A stretch of 32,396 bases of DNA from Gemella cuniculi DSM 15828 (GTDB lineage Bacteria > Bacillota > Bacilli > Staphylococcales > Gemellaceae). The notes beneath the pieces were generated by a model. The model ran no database searches. It was not told the DNA's origin and saw nothing but the letters and a program-made list of their open reading frames with translations. Each line of letters starts with the position of its first letter. The first letter of the stretch is position 1. The stretch is taken from assembly GCF_000425665.1 (NCBI RefSeq), contig NZ_KE384431.1, positions 1-32,396 of the forward strand, in the 5' to 3' direction. Shown here piece by piece: positions 6,706 through 18,312 of this stretch. Both the position numbers and the translations under genes were made by a program.

Positions 6706-9700
6706 AAGAATTTTTGTAAAAAAACGCAAAGGGTATAATCAAGAAGAATTACAACTTAAAAACATTTTAAATTTAGAATATAACCTAGATTTGGAAGATG
6801 TGAATATCTATGTAGTTTATGATATTTATAATATTGATGAAGAAACATATAAACTAGCTAAAACTTCTGTTTTTTCTGAAGTCGTTGTTGATGAAGTTTT
6901 TGAAAATATTGAGTTAGAAGATGGAAAGTATTTTGCATATGAAGTACTTCCAGCTCAGTATGATCAAAGGGCTGACAGTGCGACTCAGTGTATCAAGTTG
7001 CTTAACACGAAAAGTAGTGTAACTGTAAGAAGTGGTAAGCTAGTTATTTTTAATAAAAAATTGACTGCTGATCAAATGAAATTAGTAGAAGATTATTTGG
7101 TTAATCCTATTGAGGCTAGAAAGAAAAATTTGGACATTTTAGAATTTTCTTTAGATACTAATCCTAAGCCGTTAAAAAGTTTAACTGGTTTTTTGGAATA
7201 TTCATCTAAAGAATTGAAAGACTTAAAAAGTGAATTTTCTCTGGCAATGAATGTAGAAGATTTAAAATTTATTCAAGATTATTTTAAGACAGAAAAAAGA
7301 GTTCCTACTGAAACGGAAATTTATGTTCTTGATTGTTATTGGAGTGATCATTGTCGGCATACTACATTTGAGACAGTTCTTGATGAAGTTAATATAGAAT
7401 CAGAATTGTTTAAAAAAGAAATGCAAGATGCTTTTGACTATTACTTAAAAATTAGAAATGAACTAGGCCGAGATGACAAACCACTTACATTAATGGATAT
7501 GGCAAGTATAATTGGGAAATATCATGTAGGGATATTAAATGATAAAAATATTGAGGTTAGCGAAGAAATCAACGCTTGTTCATTTTTTACTACAATACAA
7601 AATAAAGGAAAAGAAGAGCGCTGGTTAATTCAGTTTAAAAATGAAACACATAATCACCCAAGTGAGATTGAACCGTTTGGCGGTGCTAGTACTTGTATTG
7701 GTGGTGCAATAAGAGATCCACTATCAGGAAGAAGTTATGTATATCAAGCTATGCGTATTTCGGGAAGTGGGAACATTCTTCAAAAACGTGAAGATACTCT
7801 AGAACATAAACTACCACAAGTAGATATTGCTAAAGGAACAGCACATGGAAATTCATCATATGGTAATCAGATAGGACTTTCAACTACTTTTGTCAGAGAA
7901 ATATACGACGATAGTTATGTGGCAAAACATATGGAAGTTGGTGCGGTAGTTGGTGCAGTTAAGGAAGATGATTATAAACGAGAAAGTTTAGAACCTGGTG
8001 ATATTGTTGTTATGATTGGCGGACGTACTGGTCGTGATGGTATTCAAGGAGCGAGCGGCTCTAGTGTTGAACATACCAATTCTTCATTAGAAACTATGTC
8101 AAGTCAAGTTCAAAAAGGTAATGCACCAGAAGAAAGAAAGTTACAAAGATTATTTAGAAAGTCAGAAGTAACAAAACTTATAAAAAAATGTAATGATTTT
8201 GGTGCTGGAGGAGTTTGCGTTTCTATTGGAGAACTGTCTGATGGTATAGAAATTCATTTAGATAAAATTTTGACAAAATACAGTGGTTTAAATGCAACAG
8301 AGTTAGCAACAAGCGAATCACAAGAGAGAATGTCCGTGGCAATAGATAAAAGGGATTATGAGAAATTTATTCGTGAGTGTGAAAAAGAAAATATTGAATA
8401 TTCACATGTAGCAACAGTAACTAATAAAAGACGTTTGGAAATGTATTATTATAATGAAAAAGTAGTTGACATGAGTGCTGACTTCTTGGAAACTAGCGGA
8501 GTTAGACAACATGCAATGGCTACTTTAAGAGACAATAATTCAGAAAATCCATTTAGAAACAAAAAATTTAGTAGAAAAAATATATTAGAGGAATTAGGAG
8601 ATTTAAATGTCACTTGTCAAAAAGGGTTAGTATCGAAATTTGATTCTTCAATTGGTGCTACTACAGTACTTATGCCATTTGCGGGAAAACATAAACTTAC
8701 ACCAGTACAGGCTAGTGTACAGGCAATCCCGACACTTCATTCAACTAGTGATACGGCGACGATACTTACCTATGGATTTATTCCAAAAATTTCACATTAT
8801 TCTCCATTCTTATCTTCAATCTATGCTGTTTTAGAGTCAATAGCAAAGGTTTATGCAGTGGGAGGAACTAAAGAAAATTTATACTTTTCATTCCAAGAAT
8901 ATTTTGAAAAACTTGGCAAAGATAGTACTAAATGGGGAAAAGTTACTCAAAGTTTATTAGGAAGTATCTATGCTCAAAAAGAAATAGGAAGACCAAGCAT
9001 TGGAGGTAAAGATAGTATGTCAGGAACATTTAATGATTTAAATGTTGTTGAAACATTAATTTCTTTTGCATGTGCTCCAGTAAAAATAAATGATGTTATT
9101 ACTCCAGAATTAAAAACTATAGGAAATAAATTATATTATATACCAGTGGCGAAAAATGAAAAAGGTTATCCTGATATTTCAAAAACATTAGAAAGTTATG
9201 AACTTTTACATAAATATATAAAAGAAGGGAAAGTTGTTTCAGCTTATGTACAAGAAGAAGGTAGTATTTCCGCTTCTCTAGTAAAAATGTCGTTAGGGAA
9301 TGATCTAGGATTTGAAGTAGAAAAAGAAAATATTTTGAACTTTGACCCAGCATCTATAGTCGTAGAAGCGACAGAAGATTTGCCATTTGAAAATTTAGGT
9401 AAAGTTAGTGATAGAATTATTATTAATAATGAAGTATTTATGCATAAAGATATTTATGAAGCATACACTTCTACATTAAACGAAATTTACCCAATTTATC
9501 AAAACGAAGATAAAGGCACTGTGGAAAATTTACATACAGAAAATTTTACAAAAAGATATTATCCAGAAGTTATAGAGGATGTAAAAGTTGTGATTCCAGT
9601 ATTTCCTGGAACAAACTGTGAGTATGATAGTGAAAAAGCATTTATCGAAGCAGGAGCAACTCCTACAACAGTAGTTATAAGAAACACAAGAGAAAATGAT

Positions 9701-10369
9701 ATTGATGAATCTATCGATGAGTTCGTTAGTGAGGTAGAAAAATCACACATTATTATGTTTCCTGGAGGATTTTCAAGTGGTGATGAACCAGATGGAAGTG
9801 CTAAATATATAGTCAACTTTTTAAAAAATGAAAAAGTAAAAAATGCAATCCATAAACATTTATCACAAAAAAAATTAATTTTAGGAATTTGTAATGGATT
9901 CCAAGCACTGTTGAAATCAGGACTACTTCCTTATGGTCAGATAAAGGAAGTAGCAATAGACGATTTAACCTTGTATAGAAATGATAGTTATGAACATATT
10001 TCAACAACCGCATTTACTCGTGTATCAAATACAAATTCTCCATGGTTGCAAGATTTTAATATTGGAGATAAACACGAAGTAGTATTCAGTCATGGAGAAG
10101 GAAAAGTAGTAGGCCTTAATATAGAGAAGTTTAGACATTTGATAGCTTTTCAATATTGTGATTTTGATGGAAATGCTACACTTAATGGGAAATTTAATCC
10201 TAACGGATCACTTCTAGGAGCAGAAGGATTAGTAAGTGAGAATGGTTTGATTCTTGGAAAAATGGGTCATAGTGAAAGATATGGAGAAACTTTGTATAAA
10301 ACAAATACATTAAAAGTAAAACAAGATATATTTAAAAATGGTGTAAATTATTTTAAAGGGGAAAAATAA
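6695..10369 (+). CDS. purL: Phosphoribosylformylglycinamidine synthase, large single-chain PurL
   Basis: Makes FGAM from FGAR, glutamine and ATP. At 1224 residues this is the fused long form (N-terminal domain, two AIR-synthetase-like halves, C-terminal glutaminase), as in streptococci, clostridia and enterobacteria; Bacillus and Staphylococcus use separate PurS, PurQ and short PurL, and none of those is present here. Motifs include [10 protein letters not shown] near residue 217, [45 protein letters not shown] and GGKDSMSG. The glutaminase part shows [19 protein letters not shown], the nucleophile C1066 in GICNG, and H1192/E1194 in GHSER. The start is set by AGGAGGG 5 nt upstream, inside the end of purK. 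One base separates its stop from purC. Confidence 0.97.
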   Translation: MRNKRIFVKKRKGYNQEELQLKNILNLEYNLDLEDVNIYVVYDIYNIDEETYKLAKTSVFSEVVVDEVFENIELEDGKYFAYEVLPAQYDQRADSATQCIKLLNTKSSVTVRSGKLVIFNKKLTADQMKLVEDYLVNPIEARKKNLDILEFSLDTNPKPLKSLTGFLEYSSKELKDLKSEFSLAMNVEDLKFIQDYFKTEKRVPTETEIYVLDCYWSDHCRHTTFETVLDEVNIESELFKKEMQDAFDYYLKIRNELGRDDKPLTLMDMASIIGKYHVGILNDKNIEVSEEINACSFFTTIQNKGKEERWLIQFKNETHNHPSEIEPFGGASTCIGGAIRDPLSGRSYVYQAMRISGSGNILQKREDTLEHKLPQVDIAKGTAHGNSSYGNQIGLSTTFVREIYDDSYVAKHMEVGAVVGAVKEDDYKRESLEPGDIVVMIGGRTGRDGIQGASGSSVEHTNSSLETMSSQVQKGNAPEERKLQRLFRKSEVTKLIKKCNDFGAGGVCVSIGELSDGIEIHLDKILTKYSGLNATELATSESQERMSVAIDKRDYEKFIRECEKENIEYSHVATVTNKRRLEMYYYNEKVVDMSADFLETSGVRQHAMATLRDNNSENPFRNKKFSRKNILEELGDLNVTCQKGLVSKFDSSIGATTVLMPFAGKHKLTPVQASVQAIPTLHSTSDTATILTYGFIPKISHYSPFLSSIYAVLESIAKVYAVGGTKENLYFSFQEYFEKLGKDSTKWGKVTQSLLGSIYAQKEIGRPSIGGKDSMSGTFNDLNVVETLISFACAPVKINDVITPELKTIGNKLYYIPVAKNEKGYPDISKTLESYELLHKYIKEGKVVSAYVQEEGSISASLVKMSLGNDLGFEVEKENILNFDPASIVVEATEDLPFENLGKVSDRIIINNEVFMHKDIYEAYTSTLNEIYPIYQNEDKGTVENLHTENFTKRYYPEVIEDVKVVIPVFPGTNCEYDSEKAFIEAGATPTTVVIRNTRENDIDESIDEFVSEVEKSHIIMFPGGFSSGDEPDGSAKYIVNFLKNEKVKNAIHKHLSQKKLILGICNGFQALLKSGLLPYGQIKEVAIDDLTLYRNDSYEHISTTAFTRVSNTNSPWLQDFNIGDKHEVVFSHGEGKVVGLNIEKFRHLIAFQYCDFDGNATLNGKFNPNGSLLGAEGLVSENGLILGKMGHSERYGETLYKTNTLKVKQDIFKNGVNYFKGEK

Positions 10370-10370
10370 A

Positions 10371-11078
10371 ATGAAATTATTATATGAAGGAAAAGCAAAA
10401 CAACTTTTTGAATGTAAAAATAAAGATGAGGTTTATGTACATTATAAAAATAGTGCAACAGCATTTAATGGTGAAAAAAAAGAAGAGTTTGATCGTAAAG
10501 GAATTTTTAACAATAATATAACTTCTTTGATTTTTGAATATTTAGAAAAAGAAGGTGTTGAAACACATTTTATAAAAAAAATAAATGAAACAGATCAACT
10601 TTGTAAACATGTGGCTATTATTCCATTAGAAGTAATAGTAAGAAATATAGTAGCAGGATCAATGGCTAAAAAATATGGTCTAAAAGAGGGAGAAAAATTA
10701 ATAAAACCAGTGTTTGAACTTAGTTATAAAAATGATGAATTAAATGATCCGTTAATTAATGATGATCATGCAGTAGCGTTAGGAATAGTTACAGATGAAG
10801 AACTGTCTAACATAAAAAAGCAAGCATTAAAAATTAATAATTTACTTCAAAAATTATATTTAAAAGCAAATTTAGTTTTGGTAGATTTTAAAATAGAATT
10901 TGGAAAAGATAAAAACGGAAAAATTATTTTAGCAGATGAAATTTCTCCAGATACATGTCGGCTATGGGATAAAGAAACTAATGAAAAATTAGATAAAGAT
11001 AGATTTAGAAGAAATTTAGGTTCTGTAATGGCAGCCTACGAAGAAGTTTTAAGGAGATTAGAAGATGCGAGGGCTTAA
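10371..11078 (+). CDS. purC: SAICAR synthetase, PurC
   Basis: Joins aspartate to CAIR with ATP to give SAICAR. At 235 residues it is the normal bacterial size. It begins with [13 protein letters not shown] and has [10 protein letters not shown] (nucleotide loop), [24 protein letters not shown], and the signature [13 protein letters not shown]. It starts 1 nt after the purL stop, with AAAGGGG upstream in the end of purL, and its last 14 nt overlap the start of purF. Confidence 0.96.
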   Translation: MKLLYEGKAKQLFECKNKDEVYVHYKNSATAFNGEKKEEFDRKGIFNNNITSLIFEYLEKEGVETHFIKKINETDQLCKHVAIIPLEVIVRNIVAGSMAKKYGLKEGEKLIKPVFELSYKNDELNDPLINDDHAVALGIVTDEELSNIKKQALKINNLLQKLYLKANLVLVDFKIEFGKDKNGKIILADEISPDTCRLWDKETNEKLDKDRFRRNLGSVMAAYEEVLRRLEDARA

Positions 11079-12522
11079 TGAAGAATGTGGAGTATTTGGA
11101 ATTTGGGGGCATGCGTCAGCGAGCAACATTACATACTTTGGATTGCATAGTTTACAACACCGTGGGCAAGAAGGTGCTGGAATAGTAGCAACCAACCACG
11201 AAAAGTTATATGGGCATAGAGATTTAGGTTTAGTGTCAGAAGTATTTCGTGATAAGAATAAATTGGAAAGATTAGTAGGTACAGCAGCAGTTGGTCATGT
11301 TAGATATGCTACATCAGGTAGTAATAGTATTCAAAACATTCAACCATTTCTATTTCATTTTTATGATATGAGTGTAGGTATTTGTCATAATGGTAATTTG
11401 ATTAATGCAAAAACTTTGCGAAAAGAATTGGAGCAAGATGGAGCAATTTTTCATTCCTCATCTGATACAGAAGTATTGATTCATTTAATCCGTCGCAGCA
11501 AGAAAAAAACTTTTAAAGAACAGTTAAAAGAGAGTTTAAAGATTATTAAAGGTGGTTTTACATATTTAGTACTTACAAAAGATGCATTGTATGGAGCAGT
11601 TGATCCAAATTGTTTACGACCGCTAGCAATTGGGAAAATGAAAAATGGAGCATATGTAGCAGCTAGTGAAACATGTGCAATTGATGTAGTTGGTGCAGAG
11701 TTTGTTTGTAATGTAGGAGCTGGAGAGTTAGTAATTATCAATGATGAAGGGATCCGTATAGAAAAATATACAGAAAAGACACAAGTGGCAATAGCTGCTA
11801 TGGAATATGTATATTTTGCAAGACCTGATTCTGATATAGCTGGAGTAAATGTTCATACAGCACGTAAAAAAACAGGAAGAAGATTGGCTAGTGAACAACC
11901 TGTTCCAGATGCAGATATGGTAATTGGAGTTCCAAATTCATCATTGTCAGCAGCAAGTGGGTATGCAGAAGAAAGTGGATTACCTTATGAAATGGGACTT
12001 ATTAAAAATCAATATGTTGCAAGAACATTTATTCAACCGACACAAGAATTACGTGAACAAGGCGTAAGAATGAAACTTTCTGCGGTAAAAGGTGTAGTAC
12101 GTGGAAAAAGTATTGTCTTGGTAGATGATTCAATAGTTCGAGGGACTACATGTAAGAGAATTGTTCAGCTTTTAAAAGAAGCGGGAGCAAGAGAGGTTCA
12201 TGTAAGAATAGCAGCACCACCATTAATATTCCCAAGTTTTTATGGAATAGATATTTCAACAACGGAAGAATTAATCTCCGCTAATAAAACTACAGAAGAA
12301 ATCTGTAAAATAATTGGTGCAGATTCTTTAGGATTTTTAAGTGAAAATGGATTAATAGAATCTATAGGTTTAGGATATGATGCACCATATACAGGTTTAT
12401 GTATGGATTGTTTCAATGGAGATTATTCAGCAGGTTTGTATGATTATAAAGAATCTTATATTAATTCAATGACAGATATTCAAAAAAAATTTTTACAAGA
12501 AAGGGGTAAAAACAATGAGTAA
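11065..12522 (+). CDS. purF: Amidophosphoribosyltransferase, PurF
   Basis: First committed step: PRPP plus glutamine to phosphoribosylamine. The 485 residues hold an N-terminal Ntn-type glutaminase and a C-terminal type I phosphoribosyltransferase domain with the PRPP loop [12 protein letters not shown]. The start at 11065 is supported by AAGGAG 9 nt upstream; it gives a 7-residue propeptide, after which C8 (NEECGVFG) would be the N-terminal nucleophile. The B. subtilis enzyme binds a 4Fe-4S cluster through four Cys. Here the positions I would align to two of them are Ala (244/245, in [12 protein letters not shown]) and Ser (S391, in FPSFYGID); only C446 and C449 remain, as in streptococcal enzymes. 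A cluster is therefore unlikely. Allosteric control by purine nucleotides is expected from the family. It overlaps purC by 14 nt and purM by 8 nt. Confidence 0.97.
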   Translation: MRGLNEECGVFGIWGHASASNITYFGLHSLQHRGQEGAGIVATNHEKLYGHRDLGLVSEVFRDKNKLERLVGTAAVGHVRYATSGSNSIQNIQPFLFHFYDMSVGICHNGNLINAKTLRKELEQDGAIFHSSSDTEVLIHLIRRSKKKTFKEQLKESLKIIKGGFTYLVLTKDALYGAVDPNCLRPLAIGKMKNGAYVAASETCAIDVVGAEFVCNVGAGELVIINDEGIRIEKYTEKTQVAIAAMEYVYFARPDSDIAGVNVHTARKKTGRRLASEQPVPDADMVIGVPNSSLSAASGYAEESGLPYEMGLIKNQYVARTFIQPTQELREQGVRMKLSAVKGVVRGKSIVLVDDSIVRGTTCKRIVQLLKEAGAREVHVRIAAPPLIFPSFYGIDISTTEELISANKTTEEICKIIGADSLGFLSENGLIESIGLGYDAPYTGLCMDCFNGDYSAGLYDYKESYINSMTDIQKKFLQERGKNNE

Positions 12523-13519
12523 AAAATATGAAGAAAGCGGTGTGAGTTTAGAAGCGGGATACGAATCAGTAGAACTTATAAAAAAACATGTTGCACGTAC
12601 AAAAAATTTAGGAATGTTATCGACTATTGGAAGTTTTGGCGGTTGTTTTGATTTAGGGGCTTATAATTTCAAAAATCCTGTATTAGTTAGTGGAACTGAT
12701 GGAGTGGGAACTAAACTGAAACTTGCTTTCGAGTTGAATGTTCACAATACAATAGGAATTGATGTTGTAGCCATGTGTGTAAATGATATTTTGGCACAAG
12801 GAGCGATTCCATTGTTCTTTTTAGACTATCTAGCAGTAGGAAAAAATTATCCTAAGCAAGTAGAAAGTGTAGTAGAAGGAGTAGCAGAAGGATGCCTTCA
12901 AGCAGGATGTGCTATTGTGGGAGGAGAAACTGCAGAAATGTCTGGTTTTTATGAAGATGGAGAATATGATATTGCAGGTTTTTGTGTTGGTGCACAAGAA
13001 AAAGAATTATTGTTAAATCCTAAGAATACAAAAGCAGGGCAGATTGTTATCGGGCTTCCATCTAGTGGAGTTCATTCTAATGGTTTTTCATTAGTAAGAA
13101 AAATTTTAAAAGACAATAATATTGGTTTAAATGAAAAATTTGGGGATAGCACGGTAGGGGAAACGTTATTAACACCTACTAAAATCTATGTAAAAGAAGT
13201 ATTACAAGTATTGGAAAAAGTAAAAGTAGCTGGAATCGCACACATAACTGGGGGTGGATTTTATGAAAACTTACCTCGATGTCTAGCTAAAGGCTTAGGT
13301 ATGAAAATAAATAAAAATTCATATGAAGTACCAGATATTTTTAATTATCTTCAAGAAAAAGGAAATATAGAAAAAGAAGAAATGTACAATATCTTTAATA
13401 TGGGAGTTGGAATGGTTCTTGTTGTCAATAAAGAAGATGTTGAGAAAACTTTATCACTATTAGATAGTGGTTTTATATTAGGTGAAGTAACAAATGAGAG
13501 TGGAATAGAGATAGTATGA
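12515..13519 (+). CDS. purM: AIR synthetase (phosphoribosylformylglycinamidine cyclo-ligase), PurM
   Basis: Closes the imidazole ring, turning FGAM to AIR with ATP. The 334-residue protein belongs to the same fold family as the PurL core. Motifs: [12 protein letters not shown] near residue 60, [42 protein letters not shown] and [13 protein letters not shown]. The ATG lies inside the end of purF (8-nt overlap) behind AAAGGGG, and the stop overlaps the purN start by 4 nt (ATGA). Confidence 0.97.
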   Translation: MSKKYEESGVSLEAGYESVELIKKHVARTKNLGMLSTIGSFGGCFDLGAYNFKNPVLVSGTDGVGTKLKLAFELNVHNTIGIDVVAMCVNDILAQGAIPLFFLDYLAVGKNYPKQVESVVEGVAEGCLQAGCAIVGGETAEMSGFYEDGEYDIAGFCVGAQEKELLLNPKNTKAGQIVIGLPSSGVHSNGFSLVRKILKDNNIGLNEKFGDSTVGETLLTPTKIYVKEVLQVLEKVKVAGIAHITGGGFYENLPRCLAKGLGMKINKNSYEVPDIFNYLQEKGNIEKEEMYNIFNMGVGMVLVVNKEDVEKTLSLLDSGFILGEVTNESGIEIV

Positions 13520-14079
13520 AAAGAGTAGCTATATTTGCATCAGGTACAGGTAGTAATTTTGAGAAAATTGCCGATAGTAAAAAACTAAAGGATAAAATAA
13601 AAATTGAACTTCTAGTATGCGATAAAAAAGATGCAGCGGTAATAAAAAAAGCAGAAGATAGAAATATACCGACTTATGTATTTTCGGCAAAAAATTTTTC
13701 TACGAAAGAGGATTACGAAAAAGAAATTTTAACAAAAGTACAAAACTTAGATTATATTTTCTTAGCAGGATACATGAGAATAATTTCTCCGTATTTTTTA
13801 AAAAATTACAAAAAAACTATTCTTAATCTTCACCCATCATTATTACCAAAGTATAAAGGTAAAGATGCGATAAAACAAGCGTATAATGCAGGTGAAAAAG
13901 AAATAGGAATCAGTATTCATTATGTTAACGAAGAATTAGATGGTGGAGAGATAATTGCACAAAAATCTTTTAAAGTTTCTAAAGAAGATACATTGGAAGA
14001 AATAACGGAGAAAGTTCATAAATTAGAACATGAACTCTATCCGAATGTGATTTTAAAATTAGTAGAGGAGGCACTATGA
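13516..14079 (+). CDS. purN: Phosphoribosylglycinamide formyltransferase, PurN
   Basis: Transfers the formyl group of 10-formyl-THF to GAR. At 187 residues it is the usual folate-dependent enzyme (the formate-dependent PurT is not seen). FASGTGSNF at the start binds the GAR phosphate. The catalytic triad is visible as N104 and H106 (LNLHPSLLPKYKG) and D142 (NEELDGGEI), matching N106/H108/D144 of the E. coli enzyme. It overlaps purM and purH by 4 nt each. Its cofactor is probably supplied by the fhs product encoded downstream. Confidence 0.97.
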   Translation: MKRVAIFASGTGSNFEKIADSKKLKDKIKIELLVCDKKDAAVIKKAEDRNIPTYVFSAKNFSTKEDYEKEILTKVQNLDYIFLAGYMRIISPYFLKNYKKTILNLHPSLLPKYKGKDAIKQAYNAGEKEIGISIHYVNEELDGGEIIAQKSFKVSKEDTLEEITEKVHKLEHELYPNVILKLVEEAL

Positions 14080-15596
14080 AAAAGAGGGCTTTAATAAGTG
14101 TAAGTGATAAAACAAATATTATAGAATTTGCTAAAGGATTAGAAAAATATGGTTTTGAGATTATTAGTACAGGAGGAACATTTACTCATTTAAAAAATAA
14201 TGGTGTAAATTGTATTAGTATTGAGGATGTTACTGATTTTCCAGAAATTTTGGAAGGAAGAGTTAAGACACTTCATCCTAAAATACACGGGGGGTTACTT
14301 TCAAAAAGAGGAAATGAGTTGCATAATAAACATGTTCAAGAAAATAACATTGAATATATTGATTTAGTATGTGTTAATCTTTATCCATTTGAAGAGACTG
14401 TAAAAAAAGATAATGCGAGTGAAGAAGAGATTATAGAAAACATTGATATTGGTGGACCAAGTATGTTAAGGAGTGCAGCTAAAAACTTTAATGATGTGGC
14501 TGTGATTACAGATATTTTGGATTATAATTTGATTTTAGATGAATTAGCAAGTGGTGAGATTACTTTAGCAACTCGTAGAAGACTCGCTATAAAAGTATTT
14601 AATATAACAGCAGCTTATGATGCTGCTATAGCAAATTATTTTAATAAGGTAGATAAGTTAATTCCAGAAAAATTGACTTTATCGTATAAATTGGAAGATA
14701 CATTAAGATATGGAGAAAATCCACATCAAAAAGCATATCACTATGTTCAAGATAACGATGAGAGTTATGCACTTCAAAATGCTGTTCAATTACATGGTAA
14801 AGCAATGTCATACAATAATATTCAGGACGCTTCTGCTGCACTGGATATTTTATCAGAATTTGATGAAACTGTATGTGTCGCAGTAAAACACATGAATCCA
14901 TGTGGTGTAGCGATAGGGAAAGATGTTTTTGAAGCATATACTCGTGCATATGAAGCAGATCCAGTTTCAATTTTTGGCGGAATAGTTGCAATTAACGGAA
15001 AAATTGATAAAAAAACAGCCGAAAAAATGCATAGTATATTTTTAGAAATTATTTTAGCAAAAGATTATGATGACGAAGCATTAGAAATCTTAACTCAGAA
15101 AAAAAATCTTCGCATTTACAGATTGAGTGAGAAAAATAATAATCATGAAAAACAAATTAAAAGCGTGCGTGGTGGAATATTAGTTCAGGATTTTAATAAT
15201 AAATTGGCTGATGAATATGTAGCTGTTACCGATAAAAAAGTTACTCAAGAACAAAAAGAAGATTTAGAGTTTGGTTTAAAAGTCGTAAAACATGTTAAAT
15301 CTAATGCAATAGTTGTTGTGAAAAATAAACAGACATTAGGAATAGGTGCTGGCCAAATGAATCGTGTGGGATCTTGTAAAATTGCTCTCGAACAAGCAGG
15401 AGATAAAGTAGAAGGTGCAGTATTAGCCTCAGATGCTTTCTTCCCAATGCGTGATAGTGTTGATCTTGCAGCAGAATATAAAATATCAGCAATAGTACAG
15501 CCTGGAGGCTCAATAAGAGATAAAGAAAGTATTGATGCTTGTAATGAGAAAGGTGTGGCGATGGTCTTCAGCAAAATCCGCCACTTTAAACATTAA
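14076..15596 (+). CDS. purH: Bifunctional AICAR transformylase/IMP cyclohydrolase, PurH
   Basis: Carries out the last two steps to IMP. Residues 1 to about 190 form the MGS-like cyclohydrolase domain (ALISVSDKTNI, ISTGGTF, RVKTLHPKIHGGLL). The rest is the transformylase domain, with LRYGENPHQKA, the catalytic K271-H272 (KHMNPCG), SDAFFPMRDSVD and the terminal RHFKH. The 506-residue length is normal. The start overlaps purN by 4 nt (GGAGG upstream) and the TAA shares its last A with the ATG of purD. Confidence 0.97.
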   Translation: MKKRALISVSDKTNIIEFAKGLEKYGFEIISTGGTFTHLKNNGVNCISIEDVTDFPEILEGRVKTLHPKIHGGLLSKRGNELHNKHVQENNIEYIDLVCVNLYPFEETVKKDNASEEEIIENIDIGGPSMLRSAAKNFNDVAVITDILDYNLILDELASGEITLATRRRLAIKVFNITAAYDAAIANYFNKVDKLIPEKLTLSYKLEDTLRYGENPHQKAYHYVQDNDESYALQNAVQLHGKAMSYNNIQDASAALDILSEFDETVCVAVKHMNPCGVAIGKDVFEAYTRAYEADPVSIFGGIVAINGKIDKKTAEKMHSIFLEIILAKDYDDEALEILTQKKNLRIYRLSEKNNNHEKQIKSVRGGILVQDFNNKLADEYVAVTDKKVTQEQKEDLEFGLKVVKHVKSNAIVVVKNKQTLGIGAGQMNRVGSCKIALEQAGDKVEGAVLASDAFFPMRDSVDLAAEYKISAIVQPGGSIRDKESIDACNEKGVAMVFSKIRHFKH

Positions 15597-16831
15597 TGAG
15601 TAGAGTATTAGTAGTAGGTTGTGGTGGAAGAGAGCACGCTATTGCCTACAAATTTTATAAAGAAGGTCATGAAGTTTACATGATTGGAATAAATCCCGCA
15701 GTTGAAGAATTTGGAATTTGTGCAGAAATAGAAGAGAAGGAAATACCGAACTACGCATTAGAAAATAAAATAGATTTAGTATTTGTTGGGCCAGAAATTC
15801 CATTAGTAAATGGATTAATTGATAAGCTGCAAGAAAAAAATATAAAAGCATTTGGACCAAGTAAAAAAGCTGCACAGTTAGAAGGCAGTAAAGTATTTTC
15901 TAAAATGATGATGAAGAAATATAATATACCGACTGCCAAACATAAAAGTTTTAGCAAGTATGAAGATGCAAAAGATTACTTGGAAAAACAAAGTATGCCA
16001 GTAGTTTTGAAAGCTGATGGTTTAGCAGCAGGTAAAGGTGTAGTTATAGTTTATACTATGGAAGAAGCACGGTATGAACTTAAAGAAATGATGTGTCATG
16101 CAAAATTTAGTGAAGCTGGGGCAAGTGTAGTAATTGAAGAATTTCTTCAAGGTGAAGAATTTTCATTAATGTGTTTTGTTTCAGACAAAAAAGTTTATCC
16201 AATGGAGATAGCCCAAGATCATAAACGTGCATTTGATAATGATAAAGGTTTAAACACAGGAGGTATGGGAGCTTATTTACCATTAAAAAAAATTACACAA
16301 GAAGATATAAATCAAGGTGTTGAAAAAGTAGTTCAACCAATAGTTAACGCTATGAGCGAAGAAGGAATGCCATTTTATGGAATACTTTATGCAGGTCTTA
16401 TGAAGTGTGTGGATGGTGTTAAAACAATAGAATTTAATGTGCGTTTTGGTGATCCAGAAAGTGAAGTTTTACTATTAAAACTAGAAAGTAGTTTATACGA
16501 AATAGCAAATAATATAATAGAAGGAAAAGAAATAGAATTAAAATGGAATAGCAATGCGTGTATAGGTGTTGTACTGGCTGCAAAAGGTTATCCTGAAAAA
16601 AGTAAAAAAGGTGGAATAATAAAAGGGTTAGAAAAATTAACAACTCCAGTATTTCATATGGGAACAAAAAAAATAAATGATGAGATTGTTGTTAATGGGG
16701 GACGTGTTTTATTAATATGTGCAAGCGGAAAAGACTTGCCAGAAGCACGACAAAAAGTATATAATGAGATAGGAAAAATAGAAAGTGAAGATTTATTTTT
16801 CCGAACTGATATTGGTCACTTATCATTGTAG
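15596..16831 (+). CDS. purD: Phosphoribosylamine-glycine ligase (GAR synthetase), PurD
   Basis: ATP-grasp ligase joining phosphoribosylamine and glycine, the second step of the pathway. The 411 residues show VLVVGCGGREHA at the N-terminus, FVGPEIPLVNGL, the ATP-binding KADGLAAGKGVV, FDNDKGLNTGGMGAY and the metal-site sequence EFNVRFGDPESE. The length is slightly below the usual 420-430. It is the last gene of the overlapping run; TAATG couples it to purH. A gap of 107 nt with no clear terminator separates it from purB, so purB may be read partly from the same transcript. Confidence 0.96.
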   Translation: MSRVLVVGCGGREHAIAYKFYKEGHEVYMIGINPAVEEFGICAEIEEKEIPNYALENKIDLVFVGPEIPLVNGLIDKLQEKNIKAFGPSKKAAQLEGSKVFSKMMMKKYNIPTAKHKSFSKYEDAKDYLEKQSMPVVLKADGLAAGKGVVIVYTMEEARYELKEMMCHAKFSEAGASVVIEEFLQGEEFSLMCFVSDKKVYPMEIAQDHKRAFDNDKGLNTGGMGAYLPLKKITQEDINQGVEKVVQPIVNAMSEEGMPFYGILYAGLMKCVDGVKTIEFNVRFGDPESEVLLLKLESSLYEIANNIIEGKEIELKWNSNACIGVVLAAKGYPEKSKKGGIIKGLEKLTTPVFHMGTKKINDEIVVNGGRVLLICASGKDLPEARQKVYNEIGKIESEDLFFRTDIGHLSL

Positions 16832-16864
16832 TTATATTTCAATCAAAAAATTTAGTAGAATAAA

Positions 16865-16911
16865 TTGAAAAAAATTATACTTGAAAAAATATATAATACA
16901 ATGATTATAAT
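16865..16911 (+). promoter_or_regulatory. Possible purB promoter (ambiguous)
   Basis: TTGAAA at 16865 and 16881 and TATAAT at 16892 and 16906 are present, but the spacings available (21 and 19 nt) are longer than ideal. purB may have its own weak promoter or rely on read-through from purD. Confidence 0.25.
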
Positions 16912-16938
16912 TAGAAATTAAAATTAGGAGATATTTTA

Positions 16939-18243
16939 ATGATAGAAAGATATAGTAGAGAACCTATGCGTAGCATTTTTAGTGATGAAAATCGTTTTAA
17001 GGCATACTTGGAAGTTGAACTTTATGCAACTGAAGCATGGAGCAAACTCGGTGTTGTGCCAGAAAATGATGTAGAAAAATTATTTCAAAATGCAAAATTT
17101 GATTTAGAAGGTATATTAGAATTAGAAAAAGAAACAAAGCATGATATAGTTGCCTTCACAAGAAATGTATCTAGTTACCTAGGAGAAGAAAAAAAATGGG
17201 TTCATTATGGACTTACATCTACTGATGTGGTTGATACTGCCTATGGGTATTTATACAAACAAGCCAACGATATTTTATTAGAAGATTTATTGAAATTTCA
17301 AGAAGTTTTAAAAGAAAAAGCACTTCAATATAAGTTTACACCTTGTATTGGTCGAACACATGGAGTACACGCTGATATAAGCAGTTTTGGATTAAAATTT
17401 GCTCTATATTATGATGAATTTAATCGACATGTAAAAAGATTTAAAGAAGTTAGAAAAATTATTGAAGTAGGTAAAATCTCTGGAGCAGTAGGAACGTTTT
17501 CTAACACACCACCAGAAGTTCAAGATTATGTTTGTGAAAAATTGGGAATAGAGTCTAGTAATATTTCGACACAAACATTACAACGTGATAGACATGCAGA
17601 TTACTATTCGACTTTAGCTTTAATAGCGAGCTCAATAGAAAAAATTGGTGTAGAGATAAGACATCTTCAACGTACAGAAGTAAGAGAAGCGGAAGAATTT
17701 TTCTCCAAAAATCAAAAAGGATCTAGTGCTATGCCACATAAAAGAAATCCAATCTCAAGTGAAAATATGGCAGGATGTGCAAGAATTATGCGTGGATATA
17801 TGTTGGCAGCTTATGAAAATATTCCACTATGGCATGAAAGAGATATATCTCACTCAAGTGCAGAGCGTATATTAAGTAGCGATGCTACAACTTTATTAGA
17901 TTACATGCTAAATAGATTTACAAATGTTGTTAAAAATTTGACAGTATTTACTGATAATATGATTAAAAATATTTATGCAACAAATGGCGTTATTTTTGCT
18001 CAAAGAACAATGAGTAATTTAATAGAAAAATATAATTTTTCTCGAGAAGAATCTTATGATTTGGTACAACCATTAGCGATGAAATCATGGTTTGAAAATA
18101 TACCATTTAAACTGTTACTAGAAGAAAATGAAACAATAAGAGAAGTTATGTCCAAAGAAGTATTGGATAGTTGCTTTGATTTAAATGTTCATCTAGTAAA
18201 TATTGATAAAATCTATAAACGTATCCCTGGATTAGAAGATTAA
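16939..18243 (+). CDS. purB: Adenylosuccinate lyase, PurB
   Basis: Acts twice: it cleaves SAICAR to AICAR plus fumarate, and adenylosuccinate to AMP plus fumarate. The 434 residues show the fumarase/aspartase superfamily pattern, including [13 protein letters not shown], the catalytic H141 in GRTHGVHA, the flexible signature loop [14 protein letters not shown] near residue 262, and [21 protein letters not shown] lies upstream of the ATG. It links the IMP route encoded upstream with purA downstream. Confidence 0.97.
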   Translation: MIERYSREPMRSIFSDENRFKAYLEVELYATEAWSKLGVVPENDVEKLFQNAKFDLEGILELEKETKHDIVAFTRNVSSYLGEEKKWVHYGLTSTDVVDTAYGYLYKQANDILLEDLLKFQEVLKEKALQYKFTPCIGRTHGVHADISSFGLKFALYYDEFNRHVKRFKEVRKIIEVGKISGAVGTFSNTPPEVQDYVCEKLGIESSNISTQTLQRDRHADYYSTLALIASSIEKIGVEIRHLQRTEVREAEEFFSKNQKGSSAMPHKRNPISSENMAGCARIMRGYMLAAYENIPLWHERDISHSSAERILSSDATTLLDYMLNRFTNVVKNLTVFTDNMIKNIYATNGVIFAQRTMSNLIEKYNFSREESYDLVQPLAMKSWFENIPFKLLLEENETIREVMSKEVLDSCFDLNVHLVNIDKIYKRIPGLED

Positions 18244-18248
18244 TAAAG

Positions 18249-18276
18249 TTAAACAGATTATTAGTAAAAGTATAAT
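18249..18276 (+). promoter_or_regulatory. Candidate fhs promoter
   Basis: TTAAAC (18249-18254), a 16-nt spacer and TATAAT (18271-18276), 36 nt before the fhs start. The -35 box is weak. Confidence 0.35.
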
Positions 18277-18312
18277 ATAGTAAAATAAGTTCCCAAAAAG
18301 AGAGGTAATAAA

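Noticed and set aside
6695-10369. Fusion or sequencing join of purS, purL and purQ
   Set aside because: The domain order and length match the well-known long PurL, not a concatenation of the small-type genes.
11481-11741. Antisense ORFs within purF, purH, purD, fhs and other pur genes
   Set aside because: They overlap well-supported genes on the opposite strand, have no ribosome binding sites, and show shadow-type composition.
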